From Bacteroidales bacterium (GTDB lineage: Bacteria > Bacteroidota > Bacteroidia > Bacteroidales > UBA932): a DNA stretch of 64,000 nt. The stretch lies in the NCBI GenBank assembly GCA_017626555.1, contig JAGAIM010000001.1, positions 1 to 64,000 of the forward strand. The letters are read 5' to 3'. A program made the position numbers and the translations under genes. The notes beneath the pieces are model-generated. The model was not told the DNA's origin. It saw nothing but the letters and a program-made list of their open reading frames with translations, and searched no databases. Shown here piece by piece: positions 42,393 through 51,283 of this stretch (position 1 is its first letter; the number at the start of each line of letters is the position of its first letter).

Positions 42393-44546
42393 TTATTTTA
42401 CAATATCCATTTCGTCAATCAGCCAGCCGGCTCCACCGAACTTATCGACAATGAAGAGAACGTAGCGGATATCCACATTGATGCATCTCTGGAGATCCGG
42501 CTCGAACATCACGTCGCTGCTCATCGACTCCCAGTTGCCGTCGAATGCAAGACCGATCAGTTCGCCACGTGCATTCATTATCGGGCTTCCCGAATTGCCG
42601 CCGGTGATGTCGTTATTGCTGAGGAATGCAACCGGCATCTTTCCGTCTGCAGTGCCGTACTGACCATAGTCCTGATTCTTCCATAATTCCTTAAGTTTCT
42701 CAGGTACAATAAATTCCCAATTGTCAGGATCTTCCTTCTCCATAACTCCGTCGAGGGTGGTATAGTGTTTATATACCACAGCGTCCTTAGGAGAATAACC
42801 TTTTACTGTTCCGTATGTAAGACGCATAGTGAAGTTTGCATCAGGATATGATGGTTCTCCCTTCTTCCATTCAAGAAGTCCGGCTGTATATACCTGTCGC
42901 GCCTTTCCAAGATCCTGTTCCGACTGCATAGTAAGCATCTGTGTCCTGACACATTCGTTATATATCGACATACCTGTCTTGACAGCAGGATCATCCAGGA
43001 TTCCGCTTCCCTTTGCATCGATTGCTGCTTTGAGGGACTCGGCGGATGTGAAATCGCTATTGTCGAATACACTGTCAACAAAGGCATCTATATCCATTGT
43101 CGCGAAATCTTCAGGAAGATTCTTCAGATGGTCTGCAGGGTCTGCGATATCGCGGTAATGCTTAAGAAGAGCCTTTGCCACCTTTCTGTCAGTGTTCACG
43201 GAATAATCGCCATAGAGTCTTTCGATGGTATTATATGCGGAGTTGAGCGCTTCCAATGTGTCCTTTCCATTTCTGATGGCACGGCTTGCAAGTGCATTGA
43301 AAGTAAGTCCGAAGTTGGTAAGTTCTATCTTATATACTGTTTCGAATGCCTTTGTGAAAGCATTGCCGGCATCTCTTCCTGCTTCTATACCGTTGGCAAG
43401 ATCCTGAAGTGCCGTTCCGTATTTTTCCTTACGCTTCTTGTTTGCATTCACCCACTCAGTGAATTCCTTCTCTTCCTGTTCCGCACGACTGATGATTCCG
43501 AGTTTGTCAAATGCCAGTTTCATACCCTGCCATTTTTTCCATCCGTTGGAAGAACCGGAATATTTGCTAGCGTATTGTATCTTCACCTTCGGATCGGCAA
43601 GCATATCTTCCAGCATCACTTCCTGACGGATGGTGCGTGCGGCGATACGGATGTCGTTCTGTTCGATCTGGGATTTAAGTTCCGGAGAAGTCTGGAAACG
43701 GGTAGTGCGTCCCGGATATCCCATAATCATAGTGTAATCACCTTCCTGTACGCCTGCAAGAGATATCTTGAGATGGTTCTTTGCCTTGAGCGGAACATTC
43801 TCCGGAGAATAGTCTGCCGGATTGTTGTCCTTGTCGGCATATACACGGAACATTGAGAAGTCTCCAGTATGGCGAGGCCACATCCAGTTGTCGGTATCTG
43901 CACCGAATTTACCGATGGATGAAGGCGGTGCTCCTACGAAACGGATATCTGTATATGTCTTATAGACAATGAGATAAAATACATTGTTGTTGTAGAATGA
44001 CTGTACTTCTACAGAACATTCAGGGTTTGCTGCTTCCGCTTCCTTGATAAGCGCATCCATCTTTCCAGAGACAGCCTCCAGCACCTTCTCATCATCGTCT
44101 CCGAACTCTTTGCGTGCCTTCTTTTCAACCTTCTCAAGTATGGCGGTGATGTCCTGCATATATTCGAGGAAGGTCACGGTAAGACCCTCGCAAGGAAGTT
44201 CCTCGCTACGGTTCATAGCCCAGTATCCATCCTTGAGGTAGTCGTGTTCCACTGTGCTGAGTTTCTGGATGTTGCTGTAGCCGCAGTGGTGGTTGGTCAC
44301 CAGAAGTCCGTCTCTTGAAATTATTTCTCCTGTACATCCGCCTCCGAACTGCACAATTGCGTCCTTGATAGAGGTGTTGTTGATGTCGTATATCTGCTTC
44401 GGAGTAAGTTCGCACCCCAATTCGGTCATAGCCTTTCCGTTCATTTTTTCAAGAAGCGGCAGAAGCCACATTCCTTCGTCGGCGAAAACGCTGCCGGCCG
44501 TTATGGCCATAGCGATGATGATGCTTGCAAATTTTTTCATATTCAT
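42393..44546 (-). CDS. S46-family dipeptidyl peptidase, DPP7-like (second paralogue)
   Basis: 717 residues; a second ATG two codons in is equally possible. Signal peptide (MKKFASIIIAMAITAGSVFA), DEGMWLLPLLEKMNG, FGGGCTGEIISRDGLLVTNH with the catalytic His, GADTDNWMWPRHTGDFSMFR, and TGGNSGSPIMNARGELIGL with the catalytic Ser; AFDGNWESM again has Gly at the DPP11-Arg position. Length equals the DPP7/DPP11 family. It shares its domain plan with the gene at 36892 but is clearly diverged, so this is an old duplication rather than a recent one. Followed immediately by hairpin element copy 2. Confidence 0.93.
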   Translation of the reverse strand: MNMKKFASIIIAMAITAGSVFADEGMWLLPLLEKMNGKAMTELGCELTPKQIYDINNTSIKDAIVQFGGGCTGEIISRDGLLVTNHHCGYSNIQKLSTVEHDYLKDGYWAMNRSEELPCEGLTVTFLEYMQDITAILEKVEKKARKEFGDDDEKVLEAVSGKMDALIKEAEAANPECSVEVQSFYNNNVFYLIVYKTYTDIRFVGAPPSSIGKFGADTDNWMWPRHTGDFSMFRVYADKDNNPADYSPENVPLKAKNHLKISLAGVQEGDYTMIMGYPGRTTRFQTSPELKSQIEQNDIRIAARTIRQEVMLEDMLADPKVKIQYASKYSGSSNGWKKWQGMKLAFDKLGIISRAEQEEKEFTEWVNANKKRKEKYGTALQDLANGIEAGRDAGNAFTKAFETVYKIELTNFGLTFNALASRAIRNGKDTLEALNSAYNTIERLYGDYSVNTDRKVAKALLKHYRDIADPADHLKNLPEDFATMDIDAFVDSVFDNSDFTSAESLKAAIDAKGSGILDDPAVKTGMSIYNECVRTQMLTMQSEQDLGKARQVYTAGLLEWKKGEPSYPDANFTMRLTYGTVKGYSPKDAVVYKHYTTLDGVMEKEDPDNWEFIVPEKLKELWKNQDYGQYGTADGKMPVAFLSNNDITGGNSGSPIMNARGELIGLAFDGNWESMSSDVMFEPDLQRCINVDIRYVLFIVDKFGGAGWLIDEMDIVK

Positions 44547-44570
44547 AAATGGTTCATTAAATTATCAGGA

Positions 44571-45182
44571 TTAAAACAAGGTCGGTTCCAGTTGTTTCAA
44601 GTGGAAACTCTTGCGGTGATGCGGTGTGTATCCGTGAGTTATTATGGCATCGATGTGCTCTTTGGTAGGATATCCCATATTCCTGTCCCATCCGTATTGA
44701 GGATATTCCAGAGCCAGTTTCCTCATATATTCATCCCTGTATGTCTTTGCAAGGACGGATGCGGCAGCGATAGAGGCGAACTTTGCATCTCCTTTCACTA
44801 CGCATTGGTATGCATAGTCGTCGAAGGGTTTGAACCGGTTTCCGTCTATAAGAAGAAATTCCGGTTTTACGCTGAGCCGGCGTACAGCCCGCTGCATACC
44901 GGTGATGGATGCGTTCAGGATGTTGATTGTGTCGATTTCCTCAGCGCTGACTTCTTCGACAGCCCAGGCTATGGCTTCACGCTCGATTATCGGGCGGAGA
45001 GTCTCGCGTGCCTTCTCTGTCATTTTTTTTGAGTCATTCAGGAGCGGGTGATGGAAATCCTTTGGCAATATGACCGCCGCGGCGAATACAGAGCCGGCCA
45101 GAGGGCCTCTTCCCGCTTCGTCGCATCCTGCCTCGATAAGGTCGGAGTTGAGACAATTCAATAGATGTGGTTCATTGCGCAT
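44571..45182 (-). CDS. rnhB: Ribonuclease HII
   Basis: 203 residues. The catalytic start of the fold is [20 protein letters not shown] (Asp21, Glu22), followed by [25 protein letters not shown] and [23 protein letters not shown] with the remaining acidic residues. It removes ribonucleotides from RNA/DNA hybrids. A minus-strand TAAATTTG box at 45194-45187 lies so close to the ATG (45182) that the mRNA would be nearly leaderless. It stands between an XRE gene and the S46 gene. Confidence 0.94.
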   Translation of the reverse strand: MRNEPHLLNCLNSDLIEAGCDEAGRGPLAGSVFAAAVILPKDFHHPLLNDSKKMTEKARETLRPIIEREAIAWAVEEVSAEEIDTINILNASITGMQRAVRRLSVKPEFLLIDGNRFKPFDDYAYQCVVKGDAKFASIAAASVLAKTYRDEYMRKLALEYPQYGWDRNMGYPTKEHIDAIITHGYTPHHRKSFHLKQLEPTLF

Positions 45183-45200
45183 TCTGCAAATTTACACAAT

Positions 45201-45587
45201 CTATTTTTCCTCACCAAGGGTTTTCTTCAGCAATGATATGATTTCGTTCTTCGTTCTGATGGTTTCTTCGAGATATCCGACCAGTTTCTCAAGTTCACAT
45301 ATCCTCTTCTGCATCGTTTCGATGCGTCCTCCATACTCGATACGTATGTCTTCCAATAATTTACCCGGTTCGCGTACAGGCTGATATCCCAGCACAAGTT
45401 CTTCCGTAGTGGTGTCCAGAAGTTCGGCAAGTCTGATGATGTTTGAGTTTACGATGCTGGTATTGCCTTTCTCCAGATCCTTATATGCCGTAAGAGATAT
45501 GTCCAGCCTTCCGGCTATTTCTTCCTGGGTCAGTTTTCTGGACTTTCTGATCTTGCGGATATTTTCCTTTATTGAAGAATTATCCAT
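45201..45587 (-). CDS. XRE-family regulator with C-terminal coiled coil
   Basis: 128 residues. The N-terminal Cro/C1-type HTH (IRKIRKSRKLTQEEIAGRLD, ISLTAYKDLEKGNTSIVNSN) is followed by a Glu-rich heptad-like tail (ETMQKRICELEKLVGYLEET) suited to dimerisation. It probably binds its own upstream region: the 205-bp gap to the divergent small ORF at 45794 holds a minus-strand TATTTTTG box at 45615-45608. The target is unknown. Confidence 0.88.
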   Translation of the reverse strand: MDNSSIKENIRKIRKSRKLTQEEIAGRLDISLTAYKDLEKGNTSIVNSNIIRLAELLDTTTEELVLGYQPVREPGKLLEDIRIEYGGRIETMQKRICELEKLVGYLEETIRTKNEIISLLKKTLGEEK

Positions 45588-45793
45588 AGTTTCTGTAATT
45601 ATGCAGACAAAAATATCTCCTGCATATCTATGTGATAAACAAGAAAATCCGACTAATAGAAAGAAAATCCGACTAAAGAAAAGTTAAAAACACATAAAAA
45701 AGAGAAAAATCTGCTGTGTTTTACGGCTGTTTTGCTGTAAAAGTTTGTTTTTTCCGTCTCTTCAAGTGAGATTTGCATATAAAAAATGATGTT

Positions 45794-45982
45794 ATGGAAA
45801 AGATATATGAACAGGTATGTTCCATATTTACTGCAGACTATGCGCGCAAACGTCGGATAGAAGAACTTACCGAATTGTATGAACATCTCGGAAGTGCCTC
45901 TGTGATTCTTGACAATATGCTGTATGAGCGCCAAGGGTTTTCGTGCGAAGATATGATTGACCTGCTCAGAAAGGGAAAATGA
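45794..45982 (+). CDS. Small conserved-looking hypothetical protein
   Basis: 62 residues from ATG 45794 (MEKIYEQVCSIFTADYARKR); the frame is open from 45773 but MEK is the natural start. Amphipathic helices, two cysteines, no signal peptide: RIEELTELYEHLGSASVILD, MLYERQGFSCEDMIDLLRKG. Divergent from the XRE regulator and therefore a candidate for control by it. Upstream GAGATTTG (one mismatch to TAnnTTTG) may be its -7 box. No family recognised. Confidence 0.55.
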   Translation: MEKIYEQVCSIFTADYARKRRIEELTELYEHLGSASVILDNMLYERQGFSCEDMIDLLRKGK

Positions 45983-46036
45983 ATGTCTTCTGTTAAAAAG
46001 ATATGCCGTTTTGTTGATATTGCGATATTATTTTTT

Positions 46037-46044
46037 TAGATTTG
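46037..46044 (+). promoter_or_regulatory. -7 box TAGATTTG for the EF-G2-like gene
   Basis: Exact TAnnTTTG with TTTG at 46010-46013 (spacer 23 bp). The leader to ATG 46108 is about 60 nt, long for this window. Confidence 0.5.
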
Positions 46045-46107
46045 CGAGGATGTGTCATAACTGACACTGAATGAACATAAGTATAAACACAATAACACAC
46101 AGAACTA

Positions 46108-48261
46108 ATGAAGACTTATTCAACTCAAAACATCCGCAACGTGGTTCTGCTTGGTAGCACCAAGTCAGGTAAGACCACATTATCTGAAGCGATGCTTTAT
46201 GAAGGAAAGGTAATTGACAGAAGAGGTACCGTAGAAGCAAAGAATACCGTTTCTGACAATGCCGAGATCGAGCAGATGAACCAGAGGTCTATCTATGCGA
46301 CTCCGCTGTATGCTGAGTTTATGGACACAAAGTTCAATATCATCGACACTCCGGGTGCTGATGACTTCGTAGGTGGAGCCGTTTCAGCATTCAAGGTGTG
46401 CGATACAGGTGTTCTCGTAGTGAATGCACAGCAGGGTGTTGAGGTCGGTACTCAGATTTTCTCACGCTATGCTAAAGATTATAAGATTCCTCTTATCGTG
46501 GCTGTAAACCAACTCGACGGAGAGAAGGCAAACTGGGAGGGAACTCTCGAGTCAATGAAAGAGGCTTTCGGCAATAAGCCGGTAGTTGTTCAGTACCCGG
46601 TCAATGCAGGTCCTGAATTTGATGGATTCGTTGATGTCCTCAAAATGAAATATTATCGTTTTGCAGGTGACACCGGCAAACGTGAGGATCTCGAGATTCC
46701 TGCAGACCTGGTTGATGAGGCTGAGGAACTCAGAAATGCCCTTATCGAGCGTGCCGCTGAGTACGACGATACTCTTATGGAGACTTTCTTCGAGCAGGGC
46801 GTTCTTTCAGAGGATGAAATCAGAAAGGGTCTTGGTATCGGTATCCGTCAGGGTGATGTAATGCCGATCTTCTGCCTTTCTGCAAAGAAGGACATCGGAG
46901 TCAAGCGTCTTATGGAGTTCACAATCCGCGTAGCGGCTTCTCCAGCAGAGCGCATCGGTGTTACTAAGGATGACAGAAAGATCGAGTGTTCACAGGATGG
47001 CCCTGTTTCACTCTTCATATATAAGACTGCTGTGGAGCAGCACCTTGGTGAGGTTGCATACTTCAAGGTTATGTCCGGTAAACTTGTTGAGGGTTCAGAT
47101 CTTGAGAATCCTGAGACAGGTGACAAGGAAAGGATCACCGCTATCTATGCTGTGGCAGGTAAGAAGAAGGAGAAGGTTACAGAACTCGTTGCCGGTGACA
47201 TCGGATGTACTGTGAAACTCCGTGCAGCAAAGACTAACGTAACCCTCTGTACTCCAGGCGCTGAAATCGCTTATCTCGATATCAAGTTCCCTCACTACAA
47301 GTATCGTTGTGCTGTAAAGGCAAAGGATGCAAAGGACGAGGAGAAGGTAAGTGAGGCTATGGCTAAGATCGCTGCCGAGGATCCTACATACATCATCGAG
47401 TATCACAAGGAGATGAAGCAGACTATTCTCAAGGGTCAGGGCGAGCAGCACGTGAATACCCTCAAGTGGAGACTCCAGAACGAGAACAAACTTGAAATAG
47501 AGTTCTCGGCTCCTAAGATCTCTTACCGTGAGACCATCACTAAGGTTGCTTGTGCAGACTATCGTCACAAGAAGCAGTCCGGTGGTGCTGGTCAGTTCGG
47601 TGAGGTTCACCTCCTCATCGCTCCTTATCAGGAGGGTGTAGATCCTGGCAACCGTTTCAAGGTTGACGGCAAGGAAGTTGTCCTCAATATCAAGGGTAAG
47701 GAAGAATTCGATCTTCCTTGGGGCGGTAAACTTGAGTATTACAACTGTATCGTAGGTGGTGCCATCGATGCACGCTTTATGCCTGCGATCCTCAAGGGTA
47801 TCAATGAGAAGATGAGCGAAGGCCCTCTTACAGGTTCCCTTGCACGTGATATCCGCGTCTATGTTTACGACGGTAAGATGCACCCGGTTGACTCAAACGA
47901 AATCTCATTCGTTCTTGCAGCCCGCAACGCATTCAAGGAGGCATTCCGTATCGCAGGTCCTAAGATTATGGAGCCAATCTACAATGTAGAGGTCCTTACT
48001 CCGTCAGACTATATGGGTGCTTGTATGTCTGACCTTCAGAACCGCCGTGCTCTCATCGAGGGAATGGGCGAGGACAAGGGATTCAGCACAATCAAGGCGC
48101 GTGTTCCGCTTGCAGAACTCTACCGTTACTCTACAACCCTCAGTTCGCTTTCATCAGGTAGCGCAACATTCACAATGGACTTCGCTGATTACCAGCCTGT
48201 TCCAGGTGATGTACAGGAGAAACTCCTGAAGGCATACCTCGAAGAAGAGAAAGAAGACTAA
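46108..48261 (+). CDS. fusA2: Elongation factor G paralogue (EF-G2 type), GTPase motifs degenerate
   Basis: 717 residues with the full five-domain EF-G layout. G1 is GSTKSGKTT (16-24). The switch I RGITI motif is replaced by RSIYA (60-64), and G3 reads DTPGADDF, with Ala84 where canonical EF-G has the catalytic His (DTPGHVDF). G4 is NQLD. Domains III-V are intact (QSGGAGQFGEVHLLIAPYQE, LTGSLARDIRVYVYDGKMHP, GDVQEKLLKAYLEE). Published work on Bacteroides describes an EF-G2 that supports translation without GTP hydrolysis and is induced in carbon limitation; the motif losses here fit that type. A stand-alone gene with terminator; highly biased codons. Confidence 0.9.
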   Translation: MKTYSTQNIRNVVLLGSTKSGKTTLSEAMLYEGKVIDRRGTVEAKNTVSDNAEIEQMNQRSIYATPLYAEFMDTKFNIIDTPGADDFVGGAVSAFKVCDTGVLVVNAQQGVEVGTQIFSRYAKDYKIPLIVAVNQLDGEKANWEGTLESMKEAFGNKPVVVQYPVNAGPEFDGFVDVLKMKYYRFAGDTGKREDLEIPADLVDEAEELRNALIERAAEYDDTLMETFFEQGVLSEDEIRKGLGIGIRQGDVMPIFCLSAKKDIGVKRLMEFTIRVAASPAERIGVTKDDRKIECSQDGPVSLFIYKTAVEQHLGEVAYFKVMSGKLVEGSDLENPETGDKERITAIYAVAGKKKEKVTELVAGDIGCTVKLRAAKTNVTLCTPGAEIAYLDIKFPHYKYRCAVKAKDAKDEEKVSEAMAKIAAEDPTYIIEYHKEMKQTILKGQGEQHVNTLKWRLQNENKLEIEFSAPKISYRETITKVACADYRHKKQSGGAGQFGEVHLLIAPYQEGVDPGNRFKVDGKEVVLNIKGKEEFDLPWGGKLEYYNCIVGGAIDARFMPAILKGINEKMSEGPLTGSLARDIRVYVYDGKMHPVDSNEISFVLAARNAFKEAFRIAGPKIMEPIYNVEVLTPSDYMGACMSDLQNRRALIEGMGEDKGFSTIKARVPLAELYRYSTTLSSLSSGSATFTMDFADYQPVPGDVQEKLLKAYLEEEKED

Positions 48262-48275
48262 TCAAATATTTTCAG

Positions 48276-48310
48276 AATCCGGAGGAATCAAGTTACCTCC
48301 GGATTTTTTT
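48276..48310 (+). terminator. Intrinsic terminator of the EF-G2-like gene
   Basis: AATCCGGAGG and CCTCCGGATT form a perfect 10-bp stem with a 10-base loop, followed by TTTTT. Confidence 0.9.
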
Positions 48311-48334
48311 TGTTGTCAAGATACCGTTTTTGGC

Positions 48335-48342
48335 TATCTTTG
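48335..48342 (+). promoter_or_regulatory. -7 box TATCTTTG for the Gfo/Idh/MocA gene
   Basis: Exact TAnnTTTG with TTTG at 48309-48312 (22 bp apart), seven bases before ATG 48350. Confidence 0.55.
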
Positions 48343-48349
48343 CAAGGTT

Positions 48350-49552
48350 ATGTCGCAGTCAAAGGTGAAAATAGCAGCCATCGGACTTGGCAATAGGACA
48401 CGTAAGTATCTCCGCTATGTGGCGGAGCACCGTGATATTGCTGAACTCGTTGCTGTAGTGGATCCGGATGTTTCCAGGAGAGAAGGTCTGCAGGAAGATT
48501 TTTCCCTTACTGACGACAGAATATTCCGCTCGATGGATGATCTTGTTGCATCCGGCCTTGATATAGATGCCTGCATCATAGGAACTCCGGATTTGTTCCA
48601 TTACGAATTGTCCATAAAGGCTATGCGCAGCGGATGGCATATACTTCTTGAGAAACCTATGGGTCAGAATCCCGAACAATGCCGCGACATAGTGCAGACA
48701 AGCATTGAGACCGGAAAGATGGTGACAGTGTGTTACGTGCTGAGGTATCATCCTTATTTTATGAAACTCAAAGATCTGGTCGGAGATTCTTCTGTTGGAA
48801 AAATGCATTCCATCCGTCATACTGAAAGAGTGGGTCGCGACCGTACTGCACATACCTTTGTCAGGGGGCCTTGGAATATCAAGGAAATGAACACATCTGT
48901 GTTCTTTACGAAATGTTGTCACGATGTGGATTTTGTATTGTGGCTTGCAGGAAATGATGTCAAATCTGTCACCTCTAAAGTCGGGGAAAGGATATTTTCA
49001 GAAGAAAATGCTCCTGTGGGAGCCTCTCAAAGGTGCTTGAACTGTGGTCTTGAAGCCACTTGTCCTTATTCTGCCATAGACCTTTATCTCAGAAGGCGCG
49101 ACTGGATAAAAGGCTTTACCGCACTCTCCGGAGAAAGTCAGGAAGATATGATAGGCAGAATCCTGAGGGAGTCACGTTATGGCAGGTGTGTATATCATTG
49201 TCCTGAAAATGATGTCGTGGATCGTCAGACCGTGATCTTGGAGATGGAGTCAGGTGTCAGGGCGGAAATAATAATGGAATGTCCTACAGACCAGACCAAC
49301 CGGGTAACGGAAATCGATTGTGAGAATGCCGTCATCTATGGTGACGAACGTATGATAGAAGTCCGTTATAAGGATGGACGGGAATCTGAAACTTACGATT
49401 TCGGATGGACTGAATCATTGGGTTATCACGCTCGTGCCGACTTTCGTGTTGTTGAGGATTTCATTGAAGCGATACGCTCCGGCCATCTGAGAACAAAAAC
49501 TTCCTGTGTCGAATCGCTCGACAGTCATCTGATATGCTTTCTTGCTCAGTGA
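48350..49552 (+). CDS. Gfo/Idh/MocA-family oxidoreductase with cysteine-rich insert
   Basis: 400 residues. N-terminal Rossmann domain (IAAIGLGNRTRKYLRYVAEH), the EKP signature LLEKPMGQNPEQC, and a substrate domain with NTSVFFTKCCHDVDFVLWL. Unusual for the superfamily is a Cys cluster, QRCLNCGLEATCPYSAIDLY, followed by YGRCVYHCPE, which could bind zinc. The start at 48350 is set by the promoter box. The family catalyses NAD(P)-dependent redox steps on sugars, inositols or related compounds; the substrate is not evident and no catabolic neighbours are present. Confidence 0.85.
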   Translation: MSQSKVKIAAIGLGNRTRKYLRYVAEHRDIAELVAVVDPDVSRREGLQEDFSLTDDRIFRSMDDLVASGLDIDACIIGTPDLFHYELSIKAMRSGWHILLEKPMGQNPEQCRDIVQTSIETGKMVTVCYVLRYHPYFMKLKDLVGDSSVGKMHSIRHTERVGRDRTAHTFVRGPWNIKEMNTSVFFTKCCHDVDFVLWLAGNDVKSVTSKVGERIFSEENAPVGASQRCLNCGLEATCPYSAIDLYLRRRDWIKGFTALSGESQEDMIGRILRESRYGRCVYHCPENDVVDRQTVILEMESGVRAEIIMECPTDQTNRVTEIDCENAVIYGDERMIEVRYKDGRESETYDFGWTESLGYHARADFRVVEDFIEAIRSGHLRTKTSCVESLDSHLICFLAQ

Positions 49553-49595
49553 GACTTTCTTTCTTGAGAAATACAGATGTGATTTTTTAGTTTTA

Positions 49596-49627
49596 TTTGG
49601 TGAATCATTAAAATTATCCTATATTTG
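49596..49627 (+). promoter_or_regulatory. Complete promoter of the tRNA-Ser gene
   Basis: TTTG at 49596-49599, 20-bp spacer, TATATTTG at 49620-49627; 29 bp before the mature tRNA 5' end. Confidence 0.75.
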
Positions 49628-49656
49628 CAGTCCTGTCAAGTGAGACAGGCAGTTTT

Positions 49657-49743
49657 GGTGAGATGGGTGAGTGGCTGAAACCACCAGTTTGCTAAACTGA
49701 CGTACGGGTAACTGTACCGCGGGTTCGAATCCCGCTCTCACCG
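49657..49743 (+). tRNA. tRNA-Ser (anticodon GCU)
   Basis: Acceptor arms GGTGAGA/TCTCACC with discriminator G, a D-arm GGTGAGTGGCTGAAACC, the anticodon loop TTGCTAA with GCT at 49691-49693, a class II long variable arm (ACGTACGGGTAACTGTACC) and the T arm GCGGGTTCGAATCCCGC. 87 nt; the 3' CCA is not encoded. Confidence 0.95.
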
Positions 49744-49744
49744 C

Positions 49745-49772
49745 AGAAAGGAAGTCGAAAGGCTTCCTTTTC
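49745..49772 (+). terminator. Terminator after tRNA-Ser
   Basis: AAAGGAAG and CTTCCTTTT form a hairpin with T-run directly behind the tRNA. Confidence 0.8.
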
Positions 49773-49799
49773 TGTGTATATAGAGGGGTGCATCATTCG

Positions 49800-50675
49800 T
49801 TACTTTTTCACAGGTTTAACCTTATATCCCGCCTCACGTAGCAGATTGATCATTCCGAATTCTCCCGGCAGATGACCGGCACCGACTACGAAGAGGGTAG
49901 TCTGCTTCGGAAGAAGTTCCTTCATCTGTTTCTCCCAGTTGAGATTGCGGACTTTGACTATTGCGTCATATTCATAGCCGGTCATCTGCTCCTGGAAGAT
50001 TTCCCAAAGCGTATCAAGGTTCTGTGATTTGTATGCATCAGTCAACTGCACCATCAATCTCTTGCTGTCTCCCTGATCGATCATCTCCAGAAGGGCGTCA
50101 GCCTGCTCCTCAAGCGAGTCTCCGTAGAGGAGTTCCATCTGATAGTCTGCAGTTTCCAGTTCTCCGATAGTCTTGCCTTTCGACTGGCCGAAAGTCTGCA
50201 TATATTTGTCAATCGATGTCATAGTGGCCAGTTCCGGCATCATCTCCATCAGGATCTTGTTCTGGACAGTCACCATTATCGTCATCGGCTTCATTACAGA
50301 AAGCATTTCAAGATTTGCTCTCATTTCCTTCATAAGCCAGGCATTGACTTTTGCGGTTTCCTCCTCGTTGAAGAGTGATAGCAGGGAAGTGTCCGCCGGC
50401 ATCATCATCATTGCCTGCATCTTCTGCATCCGCTCCGGACTCATCTCGGCCAACTCGATCATATTGATCTCGCCGATGATGTTATCGACCTTGTCAAAGG
50501 CTTTCATCAGACCGGGGATGCTGTCGCAGTAGGTGAAAGGGCATCCGTGATGGGTTCCGAGGATGTACGACGGCTTCTTTATGCCGTTTCCGCTGATTTT
50601 CCAGACGAGTTGTGCGTTGGAAGTGAGGCACAGAAGGGAAAGTGCCAGGATTGTCAAGATTCGTTTCATAATCAT
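49800..50675 (-). CDS. TraB/GumN-family exported protein
   Basis: 291 residues with a signal peptide (MKRILTILALSLLCLTSNAQ). TraB/GumN motifs: KPSYILGTHHGCPFT with the paired histidines, NIIGEINMIELAEM with the conserved Glu, and the C-terminal GAGHLPGEFGMINLLREAGY. The family is related to eukaryotic Tiki metalloproteases; bacterial members are periplasmic or membrane proteins of poorly known function, probably metal-dependent hydrolases. The ATG overlaps the stop of the membrane protein upstream by four bases (ATGA), so it is the last gene of the sigma-factor operon. Confidence 0.9.
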   Translation of the reverse strand: MIMKRILTILALSLLCLTSNAQLVWKISGNGIKKPSYILGTHHGCPFTYCDSIPGLMKAFDKVDNIIGEINMIELAEMSPERMQKMQAMMMMPADTSLLSLFNEEETAKVNAWLMKEMRANLEMLSVMKPMTIMVTVQNKILMEMMPELATMTSIDKYMQTFGQSKGKTIGELETADYQMELLYGDSLEEQADALLEMIDQGDSKRLMVQLTDAYKSQNLDTLWEIFQEQMTGYEYDAIVKVRNLNWEKQMKELLPKQTTLFVVGAGHLPGEFGMINLLREAGYKVKPVKK

Positions 50676-51262
50676 TCTTCTATGTCTTTAAGTATGTCGT
50701 CAAGTATTCGGAATCTGTGGATATCCTTTATTGCTGCAAGGATGAGCATAATCAGCAGAAATACTGATATTACCAGAACGCTGTCCTCTTTCACATTGTT
50801 ACCCTGAATGGTGATGAACTGGTAAAAGAATATTGCCAATACTGAATATCCGATAAGCCTGGACACGATCGATGTGATGATATCGAGTTTTTTTACAGAC
50901 CTCACCTTGACAGCAAACTCATTTACATCGCCCTTGAAATCAAGGTCTTTCTGCCATTTCAGTTTATTGAATATTGACATAAGTACCATCGTGCTGAATC
51001 CGACACCGACAAATATGGTGCACCATAACGGCAGGTTGTATTCAATGCAATATTTGACATCGATATACACGATATATGCTATTATAATGATCGAGATCCA
51101 TCCTTTCTTGCCTCCGGTATATTTGTCCACCTTGCTTTTGACAGATGATTCCAGAAGCCGTTCATTGACGATCTTCTGCTTCTCGACCTTATCAGTGAGA
51201 ACCTTGAATTGCTCGCGCATCTGCTCCAGTTCCTGTGAAATCTCAAAATTATCTCTTTCCAT
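50672..51262 (-). CDS. Membrane protein, candidate anti-sigma factor
   Basis: 196 residues. A cytoplasmic coiled N-terminus (ISQELEQMREQFKVLTDKVE) and four hydrophobic segments: WISIIIIAYIVYIDVKYCI, WCTIFVGVGFSTMVLMSIF, VSRLIGYSVLAIFFYQFITI and VLVISVFLLIMLILAAI. No family recognised. It lies 21 bp downstream of an ECF sigma factor gene and overlaps the TraB-family gene, the usual place of an anti-sigma factor; that role is inferred from position only. Confidence 0.7.
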   Translation of the reverse strand: MERDNFEISQELEQMREQFKVLTDKVEKQKIVNERLLESSVKSKVDKYTGGKKGWISIIIIAYIVYIDVKYCIEYNLPLWCTIFVGVGFSTMVLMSIFNKLKWQKDLDFKGDVNEFAVKVRSVKKLDIITSIVSRLIGYSVLAIFFYQFITIQGNNVKEDSVLVISVFLLIMLILAAIKDIHRFRILDDILKDIEE

Positions 51263-51283
51263 TTCTTTCGCTTTTTGACGGTT

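Noticed and set aside
47095..47883. Minus-strand open frame opposite the EF-G2-like gene
   Set aside because: Shadow frame created by strong codon bias in the real gene.
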